A DNA stretch of 50,694 nucleotides from Lachnospiraceae bacterium NE2001 (GCA_900110635.1 FOEK01000023.1:1-50694); one strand, 5' to 3'; positions 34,594 to 42,881 are shown, counted from the first letter of the stretch. Notes: generated from the sequence alone by a model not told the origin. Numbers and translations are program-made.

Positions 34594-35823
34594 ATGAAAA
34601 ATATCATAGTTGCTCAGTCAGGGGGACCTACAACAGCTATCAATGCATCGCTTGTTGGGGTTATTAAAGGAGCGTTATCCGGTGGAGGCTATGATAAAGT
34701 ATTTGGTTCGCTTTATGGAATAAGCGGAGTTTTAAAAGAAGACTTCATCCATCTTGAGGATTTAAGTGATGAAGAATTAAGTCGTATCTATGCGACACCA
34801 TCCAGTTATCTGGGATCCTGCAGGTACAAGATGCCGGCAGTGGATGAGGATCCGTCAATCTATGAAAAGATTTTCGAGATTCTTGAGAGATACGAGGTGG
34901 CTGCATTTTTCTACATTGGTGGAAATGATTCTATGGATACGATATCCAAACTAGCAGAATATGGTAGTAGGATTGGAACTGATATCCGCTTCGCGGGAGT
35001 TCCGAAAACTATAGATAACGATCTGGTAAATACAGATCATACACCGGGCTTTGGTTCGGCAGCAAAGTTTATAGTTGCATCGATGCTGGAGTTTGCACAT
35101 GATACATCTGTATACAAAACTCCAACAGTAACATTAGTAGAGATTATGGGAAGAAATGCGGGATGGCTTACAGCTGCTTCAGCTCTTGCGAGAAACGAGT
35201 ACAGTGATATCCCACAGCTTATTTATCTTCCTGAGGTTCCTTTCAGTACAGAAAGCTTTTTAAATGACGTTAAGGAAGTGCTGGAGACAACTGATAACGT
35301 AGTTGTTGCACTTTCCGAAGGTCTGCAGGATGAGAACGGAACATATCTTTCTGCAACCCAGGCAGCCTGTGATAAGTTTGGTCATGCTCAGTTATCTGGC
35401 GTTGGAAAGATTCTGGAAAATCTTGTGAAAGAAGAGATAGGCGTTAAATGCCGTTCTGTTGAGATCAATATTCTTCAGAGATGTGCGGCTCATATGGCAT
35501 CTGCAGCTGACCTTGAGGAGTCTGAACTCCTGGGCGAGAAGGCTGTTGAGTATGCTGAAATGGGTAAGACGGGATATATGACTACTATAGTCCGTACATC
35601 CAACGAGCCTTATGAATATAAGATTGAGACCGCTGAACTAGGCGGAATCGCTAATCAGGTTAAGCAGGTTCCAATCGAGTGGATCAGTGAATCAGGAAAT
35701 GATGTTACTTCAGAAATGATAGAATATGTTCGTCCGCTGGTATGTGGAGAAGTTGAGCTGGAGTATAAGGACGGCGTTCCTGTATATGCTGATATATCAC
35801 ATCTTACTGGATCAAAAAGATAA
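34594..35823 (+). CDS. pfp: PPi-dependent phosphofructokinase-type enzyme
   Basis: This 409-aa phosphofructokinase-family enzyme has QSGGPTTAINAS (nucleotide/PPi loop), GGNDSMDT (about residue 110) and PKTIDNDL (about 140). The Lys in PKTIDND is the mark of PPi users, where ATP enzymes have PGTIDND; the usual GGDD appears as GGND. MGRNAGWLTA also fits. It phosphorylates fructose-6-phosphate, giving reversible, PPi-saving glycolysis. AAGGAG lies before the ATG. Single gene with a terminator behind. Confidence 0.92.
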   Translation: MKNIIVAQSGGPTTAINASLVGVIKGALSGGGYDKVFGSLYGISGVLKEDFIHLEDLSDEELSRIYATPSSYLGSCRYKMPAVDEDPSIYEKIFEILERYEVAAFFYIGGNDSMDTISKLAEYGSRIGTDIRFAGVPKTIDNDLVNTDHTPGFGSAAKFIVASMLEFAHDTSVYKTPTVTLVEIMGRNAGWLTAASALARNEYSDIPQLIYLPEVPFSTESFLNDVKEVLETTDNVVVALSEGLQDENGTYLSATQAACDKFGHAQLSGVGKILENLVKEEIGVKCRSVEINILQRCAAHMASAADLEESELLGEKAVEYAEMGKTGYMTTIVRTSNEPYEYKIETAELGGIANQVKQVPIEWISESGNDVTSEMIEYVRPLVCGEVELEYKDGVPVYADISHLTGSKR

Positions 35824-35850
35824 AATGTCAAAAAAAGCTGATCGAAAAAA

Positions 35851-35895
35851 ATAGCTGGGATTATTCGTCCCAGCTATCTTGATATATTTTTTTTA
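35851..35895 (+). terminator. Intrinsic terminator after pfp
   Basis: ATAGCTGGGA (35851-35860) pairs perfectly with TCCCAGCTAT (35868-35877); a T8 tract follows at about 35886. Just beyond, GTTGTTACACA occurs twice (35896-35906 and 35925-35935), an unexplained direct repeat. Confidence 0.8.
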
Positions 35896-35941
35896 GTTGT
35901 TACACATTAGTTTTTTCTTTTTTGGTTGTTACACAGTAGCA

Positions 35942-36814
35942 TTATTTCTTCTTTACAGGAACAAGCTCTATATATCCTCTATCGCCGATTGGCTGAAGCT
36001 GGATTCTAGGATTCTTGTCGTCCCGCTCATATCCGATGAAATCAGGGTTATACTTCTTCTCAGCATCCCAGATTTCAGTAATGGCAGCTACATAGTTTTC
36101 TTCAGCGAAAGGCTCTCCTCTAAACAGAAGGAAAGTTGATGCTGGGAGATCGATGATCTCAAAACCTTCAGGGATAGGACCAGCGTAGTCTGCTTCAACC
36201 TCAACACCCTGAACATACTCATTTGTTATTGGCTTTCTAAGGTGCTCAGGAAGCCACATACATACAGGCTCTCCGCTTATAGACTTAATGCTGGTGAGAA
36301 GTCCCCACACATCACATCCTACCTCTTCACAGTAGCTGAAATATTCATTTGCATTCATGCCTCTCTTGATGATAACCTTTCTAGCAGGCTTCTCGATAAC
36401 CTGAATAAATACATTTCTTATCTCGCTCATATCGTTATTATTCCTTTCTTTAGGTATTATTAGATTTGGAGTAAAAAGCCAGATCGGTACCGGGCTGGTA
36501 GAGTATTCTTTAGGATTACAGCCGAACTCACGTCTGAATGCTCGCTGATATCCATCAACACTTCCAAATCCCATATCCATGGCGATGTCCAGAATCTGAC
36601 AGCTTTCATCTCGAAGTCTCAGGGCTGACTTGGACAGCTTAAGGCGCCTGATATAAACTGCTGGTGTCATTCCCACATGCTTCAGAAAAAGCTTTCTGAC
36701 ATACCACGGTGAAAAGGATACGTGCTTCGCAAGATCACTTATGGTGATATCTTCGCTGATATGTTCACTTATATAATCCTGCATTTCTCGTATAGCTTTT
36801 CTTTGTTCTTCCAT
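35942..36814 (-). CDS. AraC-family regulator with GyrI-like effector domain
   Basis: This 290-aa protein starts with two AraC helix-turn-helix motifs (residues ~10-105: ITISDLAKHVSFSPWYVRKL; ILDIAMDMGFGSVDGYQRAF; REFGCNPKEY) followed by a GyrI-like/AraC effector-binding domain (about 130-288). This group (Rob/BmrR-like sensors) binds small amphipathic compounds. It faces the VOC gene across a 209-base divergent region with the 33-bp repeat, so the VOC protein may be its target. Confidence 0.9.
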   Translation of the reverse strand: MEEQRKAIREMQDYISEHISEDITISDLAKHVSFSPWYVRKLFLKHVGMTPAVYIRRLKLSKSALRLRDESCQILDIAMDMGFGSVDGYQRAFRREFGCNPKEYSTSPVPIWLFTPNLIIPKERNNNDMSEIRNVFIQVIEKPARKVIIKRGMNANEYFSYCEEVGCDVWGLLTSIKSISGEPVCMWLPEHLRKPITNEYVQGVEVEADYAGPIPEGFEIIDLPASTFLLFRGEPFAEENYVAAITEIWDAEKKYNPDFIGYERDDKNPRIQLQPIGDRGYIELVPVKKK

Positions 36815-36893
36815 CTGTCTTACCTCCCTTGCACGCTTATAATAGCCTAAAGGGGAATCTTATCTCTCGACTTTTTTTGCCCTCTTATTTTAT

Positions 36894-36926
36894 CATATAC
36901 CAGTGGAGGCGGGTATACGATTTATG
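36894..36926. promoter_or_regulatory. 33-bp intergenic repeat, copy 2
   Basis: Matches the element at 34438-34470; here it lies between the AraC-type regulator and the VOC gene, just upstream of TACAAT (36927-36932), a possible -10. Confidence 0.5.
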
Positions 36927-37023
36927 GTACAATTGGTTTTGTGTGGGTTGTGTTTGAAAATTATGAACGTTTATGAAAAAAATGAAGAATTATGAAGAAT
37001 TATGAAAAAAGTGCGGGGATGAT

Positions 37024-37401
37024 ATGATTAAGGGAATACATCATTATTCAATGAAATGTAATACAGCAGAAGAACTTGCCAAGGTAAAAGAGTTTTATAT
37101 AGACCTTCTTGGCTTTACAATAAAAAGAGAGTGGCCAGAGGGGATAATGCTGGATGCGGGAAATGCATTTATAGAAATCTTCACCAACAAGCCGGGGGAA
37201 AAATCCCTTGGGGCAATTCGTCATATAGCCTTCGCGACGGATAGTGTTGATGAAATTGCTGACAAGGTAAAGGCGGCCGGATACGAAGTGTTTATAGAGC
37301 CAAATGACATAGTGATCCCATCGACTCCCGAGTGTCACGCTCGTATGGCCTTCTGCTTCGGCCCCCTTGGCGAACAGATAGAATTCTTTGATGAAAAATA
37401 A
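37024..37401 (+). CDS. VOC-family (glyoxalase/dioxygenase-like) protein
   Basis: This 125-aa protein shows the two-module VOC fold. Likely metal ligands are His in GIHHYSM, Glu in FIEIFT, His in IRHIAF and Glu in EQIEFFD. These residues fit a glyoxalase-like lyase or isomerase; the exact reaction cannot be read. Start ATG 37024 follows GCGGGGATGAT. The stop is immediately followed by a REP-like palindrome. Confidence 0.87.
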   Translation: MIKGIHHYSMKCNTAEELAKVKEFYIDLLGFTIKREWPEGIMLDAGNAFIEIFTNKPGEKSLGAIRHIAFATDSVDEIADKVKAAGYEVFIEPNDIVIPSTPECHARMAFCFGPLGEQIEFFDEK

Positions 37402-37402
37402 A

Positions 37403-37429
37403 GTGCAGTGGGGACGGACCCCGCTGCAC
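37403..37429. repeat. REP-like palindrome, GTGCAGTGGGG type
   Basis: GTGCAGTGGGGACGGACCCC then GCTGCAC forms a palindrome of the family seen at 42681 and 44228. It sits exactly between the VOC gene and the start of the GNAT remnant. Confidence 0.88.
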
Positions 37430-37615
37430 CATGGTGACTATCGGGGAAAGGGCTATGCTACAGAGTGCCTTAACTTTGCGAAAGGCATTGCGGAGGCTGA
37501 GAACTGCTACAAGATGATGCTTCTCACTGGTTCAAAGAGAGAGACGATGCTGAATTTCTATCGGAATGCAGGATACAATAGCGAAGACAAGACGGCATTT
37601 ATACAATGGTTGTAA
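37430..37615 (+). pseudogene. C-terminal remnant of a GNAT acetyltransferase gene
   Basis: HGDYRGKGYATECLNFAKG is the acetyl-CoA-binding motif A of GNAT enzymes, followed by a motif B-like end (LTGSKRETMLNFYRNAGYNS). The first half of the gene is missing: the homology starts at base 37430, right after the REP-like palindrome. An ATG at 37388 in this frame would read through the palindrome and is unlikely to be functional. Confidence 0.8.
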
Positions 37616-37621
37616 CCTGAT

Positions 37622-37666
37622 TTATACCGTTGGTATAATTGACATTCATTATATTCGTGATATACT
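37622..37666 (+). promoter_or_regulatory. Promoter and palindrome of the rtcB operon
   Basis: TTATACC-GTT-GGTATAA (37622-37638) directly abuts TTGACA (37639-37644); 16 bases later TATACT (37661-37666). This is a near-consensus sigma-A promoter with an operator-like palindrome at its -35 edge. Transcription should start near 37673. Confidence 0.7.
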
Positions 37667-37745
37667 ACGGACTTGGAGCAGCACGAGGCTCCGCGGATTT
37701 TAAAGGTTTAGTAACAGATTGACATAGAGACGAAAGGAGGACACT

Positions 37746-37823
37746 ATGCTTGCAATTAATCGAAACAACAGAATAGTAAACATTGAGGCATTAGTTGTCC
37801 TTGGAGAGTCTAGGGGTAGATAG
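37746..37823 (+). CDS. Leader peptide upstream of rtcB (25 aa)
   Basis: A short ORF with a very strong AAAGGAGG and ATG 37746 ends at TAG 37823. It is rich in Asn and Arg (start MLAINRNNRIVN; four Asn, four Arg, two of the Arg codons AGA and one AGG). Its 3' half forms one arm of a long hairpin. The good ribosome binding site, short length and following terminator are the signs of a translated attenuator leader. Confidence 0.6.
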   Translation: MLAINRNNRIVNIEALVVLGESRGR

Positions 37824-37898
37824 TAGTAATTAAATACTAACTAAGGATAACTAACACCTCTTTTGGTATGGCGTAAAGACTATACCAAGGGGTGTTTT
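37791..37898 (+). promoter_or_regulatory. Attenuator-like tandem hairpins before the rtcB operon
   Basis: Hairpin 1: TTAGTTGTCCTTGG (37791-37804, inside the leader peptide) pairs with CTAAGGATAACTAA (37841-37854), 14 pairs with two G-U. Hairpin 2: AACACCTCTT..TTGGTAT (37853-37869) pairs with ATACCAAGGGGTGTT (37882-37896) and ends in T5, a terminator. The hairpins share only two bases, so a simple either/or switch is not obvious; ribosome position on the leader would decide whether hairpin 1 forms. Confidence 0.6.
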
Positions 37899-37925
37899 TC
37901 TTATGCAATAAATTAGGAGATAGAA

Positions 37926-38132
37926 ATGAAAGATAGATTAGAACCATGCATCTACTATGTATGTAAGGATGCGGATTGTAAAAAGGGATATGTAAAAGTT
38001 GATCTAAAGAAATGCAAGAATTGTCCTAAGTATAGACCAAGAAAGAGTTCAGAAAAAAGAGAGTCTATACGAGAGAAAAGACAGAAGGACAAGGATAGGC
38101 ATGATCAGTGGAAGAAAGAAAAGTTTGAATAA
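37926..38132 (+). CDS. Small Cys-rich basic protein preceding rtcB
   Basis: This 68-aa protein has a putative zinc-binding N-terminal half (CIYYVCKDADCKKG ... CKNCPKYRPRK) and a Lys/Arg/Asp-rich helical tail. Similar small Cys proteins are found beside RtcB in Firmicutes as far as I recall, which suggests an RNA-binding or accessory role. AGGAGA stands before the ATG; rtcB starts 31 bases after its stop. It lies downstream of the attenuator-like terminator. Confidence 0.75.
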   Translation: MKDRLEPCIYYVCKDADCKKGYVKVDLKKCKNCPKYRPRKSSEKRESIREKRQKDKDRHDQWKKEKFE

Positions 38133-38163
38133 GAAAAGAAGTTAAAATGGAAAGGATTAATAT

Positions 38164-39303
38164 ATGATTACAATATACGGAAAGTATACAAATGCTATCG
38201 TTTATACGGTAGAAAATGAGCTTTACGCTCTTGAAGATTATGCAAGGAAGCAACTTCAGATGATTGCAAATCATCCAAGTGCAGAAGGAAGCAGCATAAG
38301 GGTGATGCCTGATGTGCACCCTGGTAAGGTTGGAACTATTGGTCTTACTATGACTATTGGAGATTCAATACTTCCAAGTCTGGTGGGAGTTGATATTGGC
38401 TGTGGAATGACTATCGCCAAGGTAAAGACTAAGGCACTTCAGTTCCAGCAGCTGGATACAGTGATAAGAGATAATGTTCCTGTAGGCCCAAGGATCCGAA
38501 AGAATGAACACAAGTATGCTGAAAAGATCGATCTGTCGGAGCTTAGATGTTATAAACACATCAACGCCAGGAAGGCAGGATGCAGCATCGGAACCCTTGG
38601 CGGGGGAAACCATTTTATTGAATTGGATAAGGATGACGAGGGTAATATCTACCTTGTTGTACATTCTGGAAGCAGACATCTGGGAATGGAAGTGGCTGAG
38701 CATTATCTTAGAATCGGACAAAAAGAAATCCAGATGAAAAAGCAGGGCTATGCACCATATGAAATGACATGTCTGACAGGTGCGCTGATGGAGGACTACC
38801 TTCACGATATCGAGATCATTCAGGAGTTTGCCAGGGTTAATAGAGAAGCAATGATCGAAACAATTGTCAGTGGTATGAAGTGGAAGGTTCTTGACAGCTT
38901 CACCAGTATTCATAACTATGTAGATTTTTCAGTTAGTAGTAAACCGATACTAAGGAAAGGTGCTATCAGTGCAAAAGAAGGCGAGAAGACAATCATTCCC
39001 ATCAATATGCGAGATGGGATAATCCTTGGAACCGGACTTGGTAATCCTGACTGGAATTATTCAGCACCACACGGCGCTGGTAGAATATACAGCCGCACAG
39101 AGGTTGCAGAGCATCATACTGTTTCAGAGTATAAGAAGGTAATGGAAGGCATCTATTCAATATTTATCAATAAAGATACACTTGATGAGAGCCCATTTGC
39201 ATATCGCAGCATTGATGACATAGCATCAGTTATTGAACCAACGGTAAAGATTGATAAGATAATAAAACCAATTTATAACTACAAAGCCGGTGCTGACAGA
39301 TAA
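38164..39303 (+). CDS. rtcB: RtcB-family RNA-splicing ligase
   Basis: This 379-aa protein is an RtcB RNA ligase of the short bacterial type. Mn-binding and active-site motifs are DVHPGKVGTIG, VGVDIGCGM (Cys/Asp ligands), GGGNHFIE (His), HSGSRHLG and SAPHGAGR, whose His is guanylylated. It joins 2',3'-cyclic phosphate or 3'-phosphate to 5'-OH RNA ends using GTP, as in repair of cleaved tRNA or rRNA. GGAAAGG precedes the ATG. Expression is likely conditioned by the leader peptide and attenuator upstream. Confidence 0.95.
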   Translation: MITIYGKYTNAIVYTVENELYALEDYARKQLQMIANHPSAEGSSIRVMPDVHPGKVGTIGLTMTIGDSILPSLVGVDIGCGMTIAKVKTKALQFQQLDTVIRDNVPVGPRIRKNEHKYAEKIDLSELRCYKHINARKAGCSIGTLGGGNHFIELDKDDEGNIYLVVHSGSRHLGMEVAEHYLRIGQKEIQMKKQGYAPYEMTCLTGALMEDYLHDIEIIQEFARVNREAMIETIVSGMKWKVLDSFTSIHNYVDFSVSSKPILRKGAISAKEGEKTIIPINMRDGIILGTGLGNPDWNYSAPHGAGRIYSRTEVAEHHTVSEYKKVMEGIYSIFINKDTLDESPFAYRSIDDIASVIEPTVKIDKIIKPIYNYKAGADR

Positions 39304-39347
39304 AATGTAAGTCAGTCCAGACCTTGCGGAAAATAAACGATATAAAT

Positions 39348-39392
39348 AATCCAGACCTTGTGGTAATATATACCTTGGGGTCTGGATTTTTT
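39348..39392 (+). terminator. Intrinsic terminator after rtcB
   Basis: AATCCAGACC (39348-39357) pairs with GGTCTGGATT (39379-39388), then T6. The left arm region (CCAGACCTTG) is also present at 39317-39326 as a direct repeat, offering a competing pairing. Confidence 0.8.
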
Positions 39393-39422
39393 GTTCAAAG
39401 ATTAGTTGTATGGGGGTTTAGC

Positions 39423-41009
39423 ATGAAGAATCGAAGATTCAAGGGGCTTAGCATTAAAACAGCTCTGGCACTCTATTCGGTTATTGCAATTAGTGTCTTA
39501 ACGATTGTTATCTCAGGCATTGGTTATCACCTGTTTGAAAAAAATGTAAAAGAAAACTATCAGAAGTATGCCAGGACTGTTCTTGATAATGCATATAGTA
39601 TTGTAGAACTGTATTCTTTTGGCGATATGATAGCTGATCGTAATATGCCAGCTGACTATGAGAAAATGCGAGGATACTTAAATGCGATTAAGGAAAACTC
39701 GGATATTGAATATCTGTATGCTATATATTTTGAAGATATTGAGGATATTCATAGCGTTACATATGCGATAAATACCAAGACTGCTGAAGAATTGGAAAAC
39801 GGAGGAACATATACATACCTTGGAACTCCTTGTGAGGCGGGAGGCTTTGAGGATGATACATTACTTGAGCTTCAGAGTGCTGTAAAAAAGGGAAAGAAGA
39901 AAAGTGCAACCCTGGAAGGCCATTCCGATGAATATGGTCATATGCTAAATGGATACAGAGTAATATTTGATAGTAAAGGTAAAGCTGTTGGCTTACTATG
40001 TGTAGAAATAGATATTAATAATATCAGCAAGGTACTTAAACAGTATATTAGTGCGATCATGCTTTTTGCATTTATCATTACAGTTGTGATCATAGCTGTA
40101 TTTGTTATAAAGACCGAGCATGCCATCATATTTCCGATTACAGGTATTTCGGATGCTGCCGAGGATTTTGTAAAGAGTATAGGCAGTCAGGAGGATATGG
40201 ATAAGAGCGTAAATGAATTAATCAGGTTAAAAATACGCTCGAGAAACGAGATAGGCGTACTATATAAAACTATCAGCAAGATGGAAACTGCGATAGCAGA
40301 GCAACTGAGTAATATACGTCAGAAAAACAAAAATATAATGAGGATGCAGAATGGACTTATGGTCCTAATGGCGGATATGGTTGCAGTACGTGATTCAGAC
40401 ACAGGCGCTCATATTCAGAAAACCTCTGCGTATGTAAAGATAATACTTGAAGGCCTGCAGCGTAAAGGCTATTACCAGGATATTCTTACACCTCAATATA
40501 TAAATGATGTTGTAAAATCTGCTCCTCTGCACGACGTTGGAAAGATACATATCCGGGATGAAATATTAAATAAAACAAGTAAGCTTACCGATGAAGAGTA
40601 CGAGATTATGAAAACTCATACTACATTTGGTAAGGAAATAATTGATAAAGCTATTAATACCGTGGAAGGAGAGGGGTATCTTCTTGAAGCGAGAAATATG
40701 GCTGCATACCATCACGAACGCTGGGATGGAACCGGCTATCCGGAAGGCCTGAAGGGTGAGGAGATTCCACTATCAGCCAGGGTTATGGCTGTAGCAGATG
40801 TTCTGGATGCACTCACTTCTCCTCGTATTTATAAGCCTGCTTTTCCACTTTCTGTAGCAATACAGAAGATTGAAGAGGGTAAGGAAATCCAGTTTGACCC
40901 TAAGTGTGTCGAAGCCTTGATCGATTCTTTGCCTGAAGTTAAGACAGTACTAAAAAGGTTCTATCCTGACTACAAAGATGAAGGCTTATCTTCTGAGGTA
41001 GACGATTAG
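39423..41009 (+). CDS. Membrane HD-GYP c-di-GMP phosphodiesterase
   Basis: This 528-aa protein has two membrane helices (about residues 10-35 and 213-238) around an extracytoplasmic sensor, a HAMP-like linker and an HD-GYP domain (about 330-515). Catalytic motifs are intact: DTGAHIQKT, LHDVGKIHI, HTTFG, YHHERWDGTGYPEGL (GYP present). It degrades c-di-GMP in response to an outside signal. I use ATG 39423 because the earlier in-frame start lies in the rtcB terminator. It overlaps the convergent kinase gene by 24 bases. Confidence 0.92.
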   Translation: MKNRRFKGLSIKTALALYSVIAISVLTIVISGIGYHLFEKNVKENYQKYARTVLDNAYSIVELYSFGDMIADRNMPADYEKMRGYLNAIKENSDIEYLYAIYFEDIEDIHSVTYAINTKTAEELENGGTYTYLGTPCEAGGFEDDTLLELQSAVKKGKKKSATLEGHSDEYGHMLNGYRVIFDSKGKAVGLLCVEIDINNISKVLKQYISAIMLFAFIITVVIIAVFVIKTEHAIIFPITGISDAAEDFVKSIGSQEDMDKSVNELIRLKIRSRNEIGVLYKTISKMETAIAEQLSNIRQKNKNIMRMQNGLMVLMADMVAVRDSDTGAHIQKTSAYVKIILEGLQRKGYYQDILTPQYINDVVKSAPLHDVGKIHIRDEILNKTSKLTDEEYEIMKTHTTFGKEIIDKAINTVEGEGYLLEARNMAAYHHERWDGTGYPEGLKGEEIPLSARVMAVADVLDALTSPRIYKPAFPLSVAIQKIEEGKEIQFDPKCVEALIDSLPEVKTVLKRFYPDYKDEGLSSEVDD

Positions 41010-41840
41010 TTCACCGCCTTCACGTTTGTTGTTTGGAACTACTTTAATGTAGCCATCTTCTTTTGCGATGATCTCACGAGTTAGATATAGTCCTATGCCG
41101 ACACCTTCTTCCTGCTGGACCTCACTTCCTCGATAGAAACGTCCGAAGATTTTCGCAGTATCTTCTTCACTGATTCCAGGCCCGTTATCAACCACGTGGA
41201 TTGCCTGATACACCTCGAACTGTTCAGTGAAGACTTCGATAGAACCGTTCTCAGGGCTATATTTGACTGCATTGTCGAGAATGTTGATAAGCGCTTCGTT
41301 TGTCCACTTAAGATCAAATGACGCTTTAAGTGTTTCGTCTTTTTTATGAGTAATGGTTATATTCTTCAGCTTCGCCTTTGATTCAACGGCAGAGATAGAA
41401 GCTGCGATGAGCTTATCAAGTAGCTCCTCCTGTGGAACAACCGCAAGAGTTCCATTTTCCAGACGAGACAGCTTTGTAAGCGAGTCGATCAGAAACTCCA
41501 GTCGGGTATTCTGCCTATCTATCATTGCAGCGTAACTGCTGATCCTTTCAATAGATGCATTTTCACCACGGGCGGCTTCCTCTTTAAGCAGCTCTGTGTA
41601 CATCTTGATATTGGTCATAGGAGTCTTCGTCTGATGAGATATATCAGATATGAACTGCTCCAGCCTGTGTCTTTCCGTCTCCAGATTCTTGTTTGACAGG
41701 ACTGAGCTGCCAAGGAATTCCTTCCATCTGGATTCAAGCCGCGAGAGCTTGGTCTCATCATATTCACTTTCAACAAAGTTTCCTTCTATAGCTGCATCCA
41801 GCATCTCTTCGAGCCTGGCTATAGTTTTATTTTCAAACAT
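40986..41840 (-). CDS. Soluble sensor histidine kinase
   Basis: This 284-aa kinase has no membrane segment. Phospho-acceptor region: ISDISHQTKTPMTNIK (His ~68 of the chosen frame); N box NILDNAVKYSP; G1 VVDNGPGIS; F box IFGRFYRGS; G2 GVGIGLYLTREI. Kinases of this short type often sense through a membrane partner. Here the FtsX-type ABC transporter at 45097 is the plausible one. ATG 41840 lies downstream of AAAGG; a GTG at 41849 is possible. It follows its response regulator by 49 bases. Confidence 0.9.
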   Translation of the reverse strand: MFENKTIARLEEMLDAAIEGNFVESEYDETKLSRLESRWKEFLGSSVLSNKNLETERHRLEQFISDISHQTKTPMTNIKMYTELLKEEAARGENASIERISSYAAMIDRQNTRLEFLIDSLTKLSRLENGTLAVVPQEELLDKLIAASISAVESKAKLKNITITHKKDETLKASFDLKWTNEALINILDNAVKYSPENGSIEVFTEQFEVYQAIHVVDNGPGISEEDTAKIFGRFYRGSEVQQEEGVGIGLYLTREIIAKEDGYIKVVPNNKREGGELIVYLRR

Positions 41841-41889
41841 ACTTTTCACCTTTATTTTTTAGCTGAATCTAAGTCAGCTGAATCAAGAT

Positions 41890-42591
41890 TTAGTCGAAAC
41901 GATATCCCTGTCCATAAACAGTGCTGATATGCTTCACATCTGCACTGCCGTCTATTTTGCTCCTCAAACGATTGATGGTAACTGAGAGGGCGTTTTCGTC
42001 CACGAACTCGCCGTCATTTCCCCAGAGTCTGTCCATCAGTATGTTTCTCGTGAGCACGCGTCCCTTGTTATCAAGGAATATCTTTAGGAGCCTCTGCTCA
42101 TTTACACTCAGGATGATCTCCGTGTCGCCCTTCTTAAAGATGAGCTTGTCAAAGTCAAATGTCATATCATCCAGCTCGTAAACCAGCGACCTGCTGCCAG
42201 CTCCCTCTCCATCCGATGTATCCTTAGTCATTTCACTCCTTCTTATTAAAGAAGCAACCCTGGCCCTGAGCACTGCAAGGCTGAAAGGCTTTGTGAGGAA
42301 GTCGTCTGCTCCAAGGGTAAGTCCTGTAACCTCGTCCATCTCCAGGTCATTTGCTGTAAGTATCAGCACTGGGACATTGCTCCGTTCACGGACAAACTTC
42401 AGATAATCATATCCGCTTCCATCCGGAAGATTCAGATCCAGGATGATGAGACTAAGTCCACTTCCGTAATTCAGAAAGCCAGTCTTTGCATCCCCAATTG
42501 TATATTCCTTATTAAATGTATTTCCATCACTTAGCGTGATCGCAACGCCCTCGCTGAGAGAACGGTCATCTTCTACTATCTGTATATTCAT
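41890..42591 (-). CDS. OmpR-family response regulator
   Basis: This 233-aa protein has a receiver domain (acidic pair EDD near residue 7, phospho-acceptor Asp in LIILDLNLPDGSGYD, Thr in LILTAND, Lys in FLTKPFS) and a C-terminal winged helix (NEQRLLKIFLDNKGRVLTRN to the end, ISTVYGQGYRF). ATG 42591 has AGGAG upstream; earlier starts would read through the REP-like palindrome. It is the partner of the soluble kinase and probably controls the ABC transporter. Confidence 0.93.
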   Translation of the reverse strand: MNIQIVEDDRSLSEGVAITLSDGNTFNKEYTIGDAKTGFLNYGSGLSLIILDLNLPDGSGYDYLKFVRERSNVPVLILTANDLEMDEVTGLTLGADDFLTKPFSLAVLRARVASLIRRSEMTKDTSDGEGAGSRSLVYELDDMTFDFDKLIFKKGDTEIILSVNEQRLLKIFLDNKGRVLTRNILMDRLWGNDGEFVDENALSVTINRLRSKIDGSADVKHISTVYGQGYRFD

Positions 42592-42662
42592 GTGTAATCT
42601 CCTATAATGTCTGCAGTAATTTATGCCACTCAAACAATATAAACAAAATACTGAAAATGTGC

Positions 42663-42707
42663 AAGTGGGGACAGACCTTGGTGCAGTGGGGTCCGTCCCC
42701 ACTGCAC
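42663..42707. repeat. REP-like palindrome plus half copy
   Basis: GTGCAGTGGGG...CCCCACTGCAC (42681-42707) is perfect around TCCGT; a half copy (AGTGGGGACAGACC) lies at 42664-42677. It stands upstream of the response regulator and just before the LytTR operon promoter. Confidence 0.88.
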
Positions 42708-42721
42708 CAAATTTAGAGATT

Positions 42722-42794
42722 TTCGCAACTTAGACATGCTGAGTTGCAACTTAGCACAGGTTCTATTGTGTTATTCCGGGGGCGGGGGTATCAT
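42722..42794 (+). promoter_or_regulatory. Promoter of the LytTR operon with paired half-sites
   Basis: Direct repeats of GCAACTTAG at 42725-42733 and 42746-42754 start exactly 21 bp apart. Twelve bases later come TTGTGT (42766-42771), a G-rich 17-bp spacer, and TATCAT (42789-42794). The repeats sit just upstream of the -35, the activator position. The remainder up to the gene (42806-42860) is an ACAAA-rich low-complexity leader. Confidence 0.65.
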
Positions 42795-42881
42795 GCGTTT
42801 GTAAACAAAAAAACAAACAAAAAAACAAAGCAAACAAAACAAACAAAACAAAAACAAAACGTTCAAAGGGAGGAACTAATT

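Noticed and set aside
39301-39392. c-di-GMP riboswitch before the HD-GYP gene
   Set aside because: The region holds only a simple terminator hairpin and a short direct repeat; no riboswitch core is visible.
42592-42702. N-terminal extension of the response regulator
   Set aside because: It reads through a REP-like palindrome; the receiver domain starts at 42591 with AGGAG upstream.
42744-42881. N-terminal extension of the first LytTR-operon membrane protein
   Set aside because: The open frame upstream of ATG 42882 covers the promoter and an ACAAA-rich leader, and the ribosome binding site is directly before 42882.
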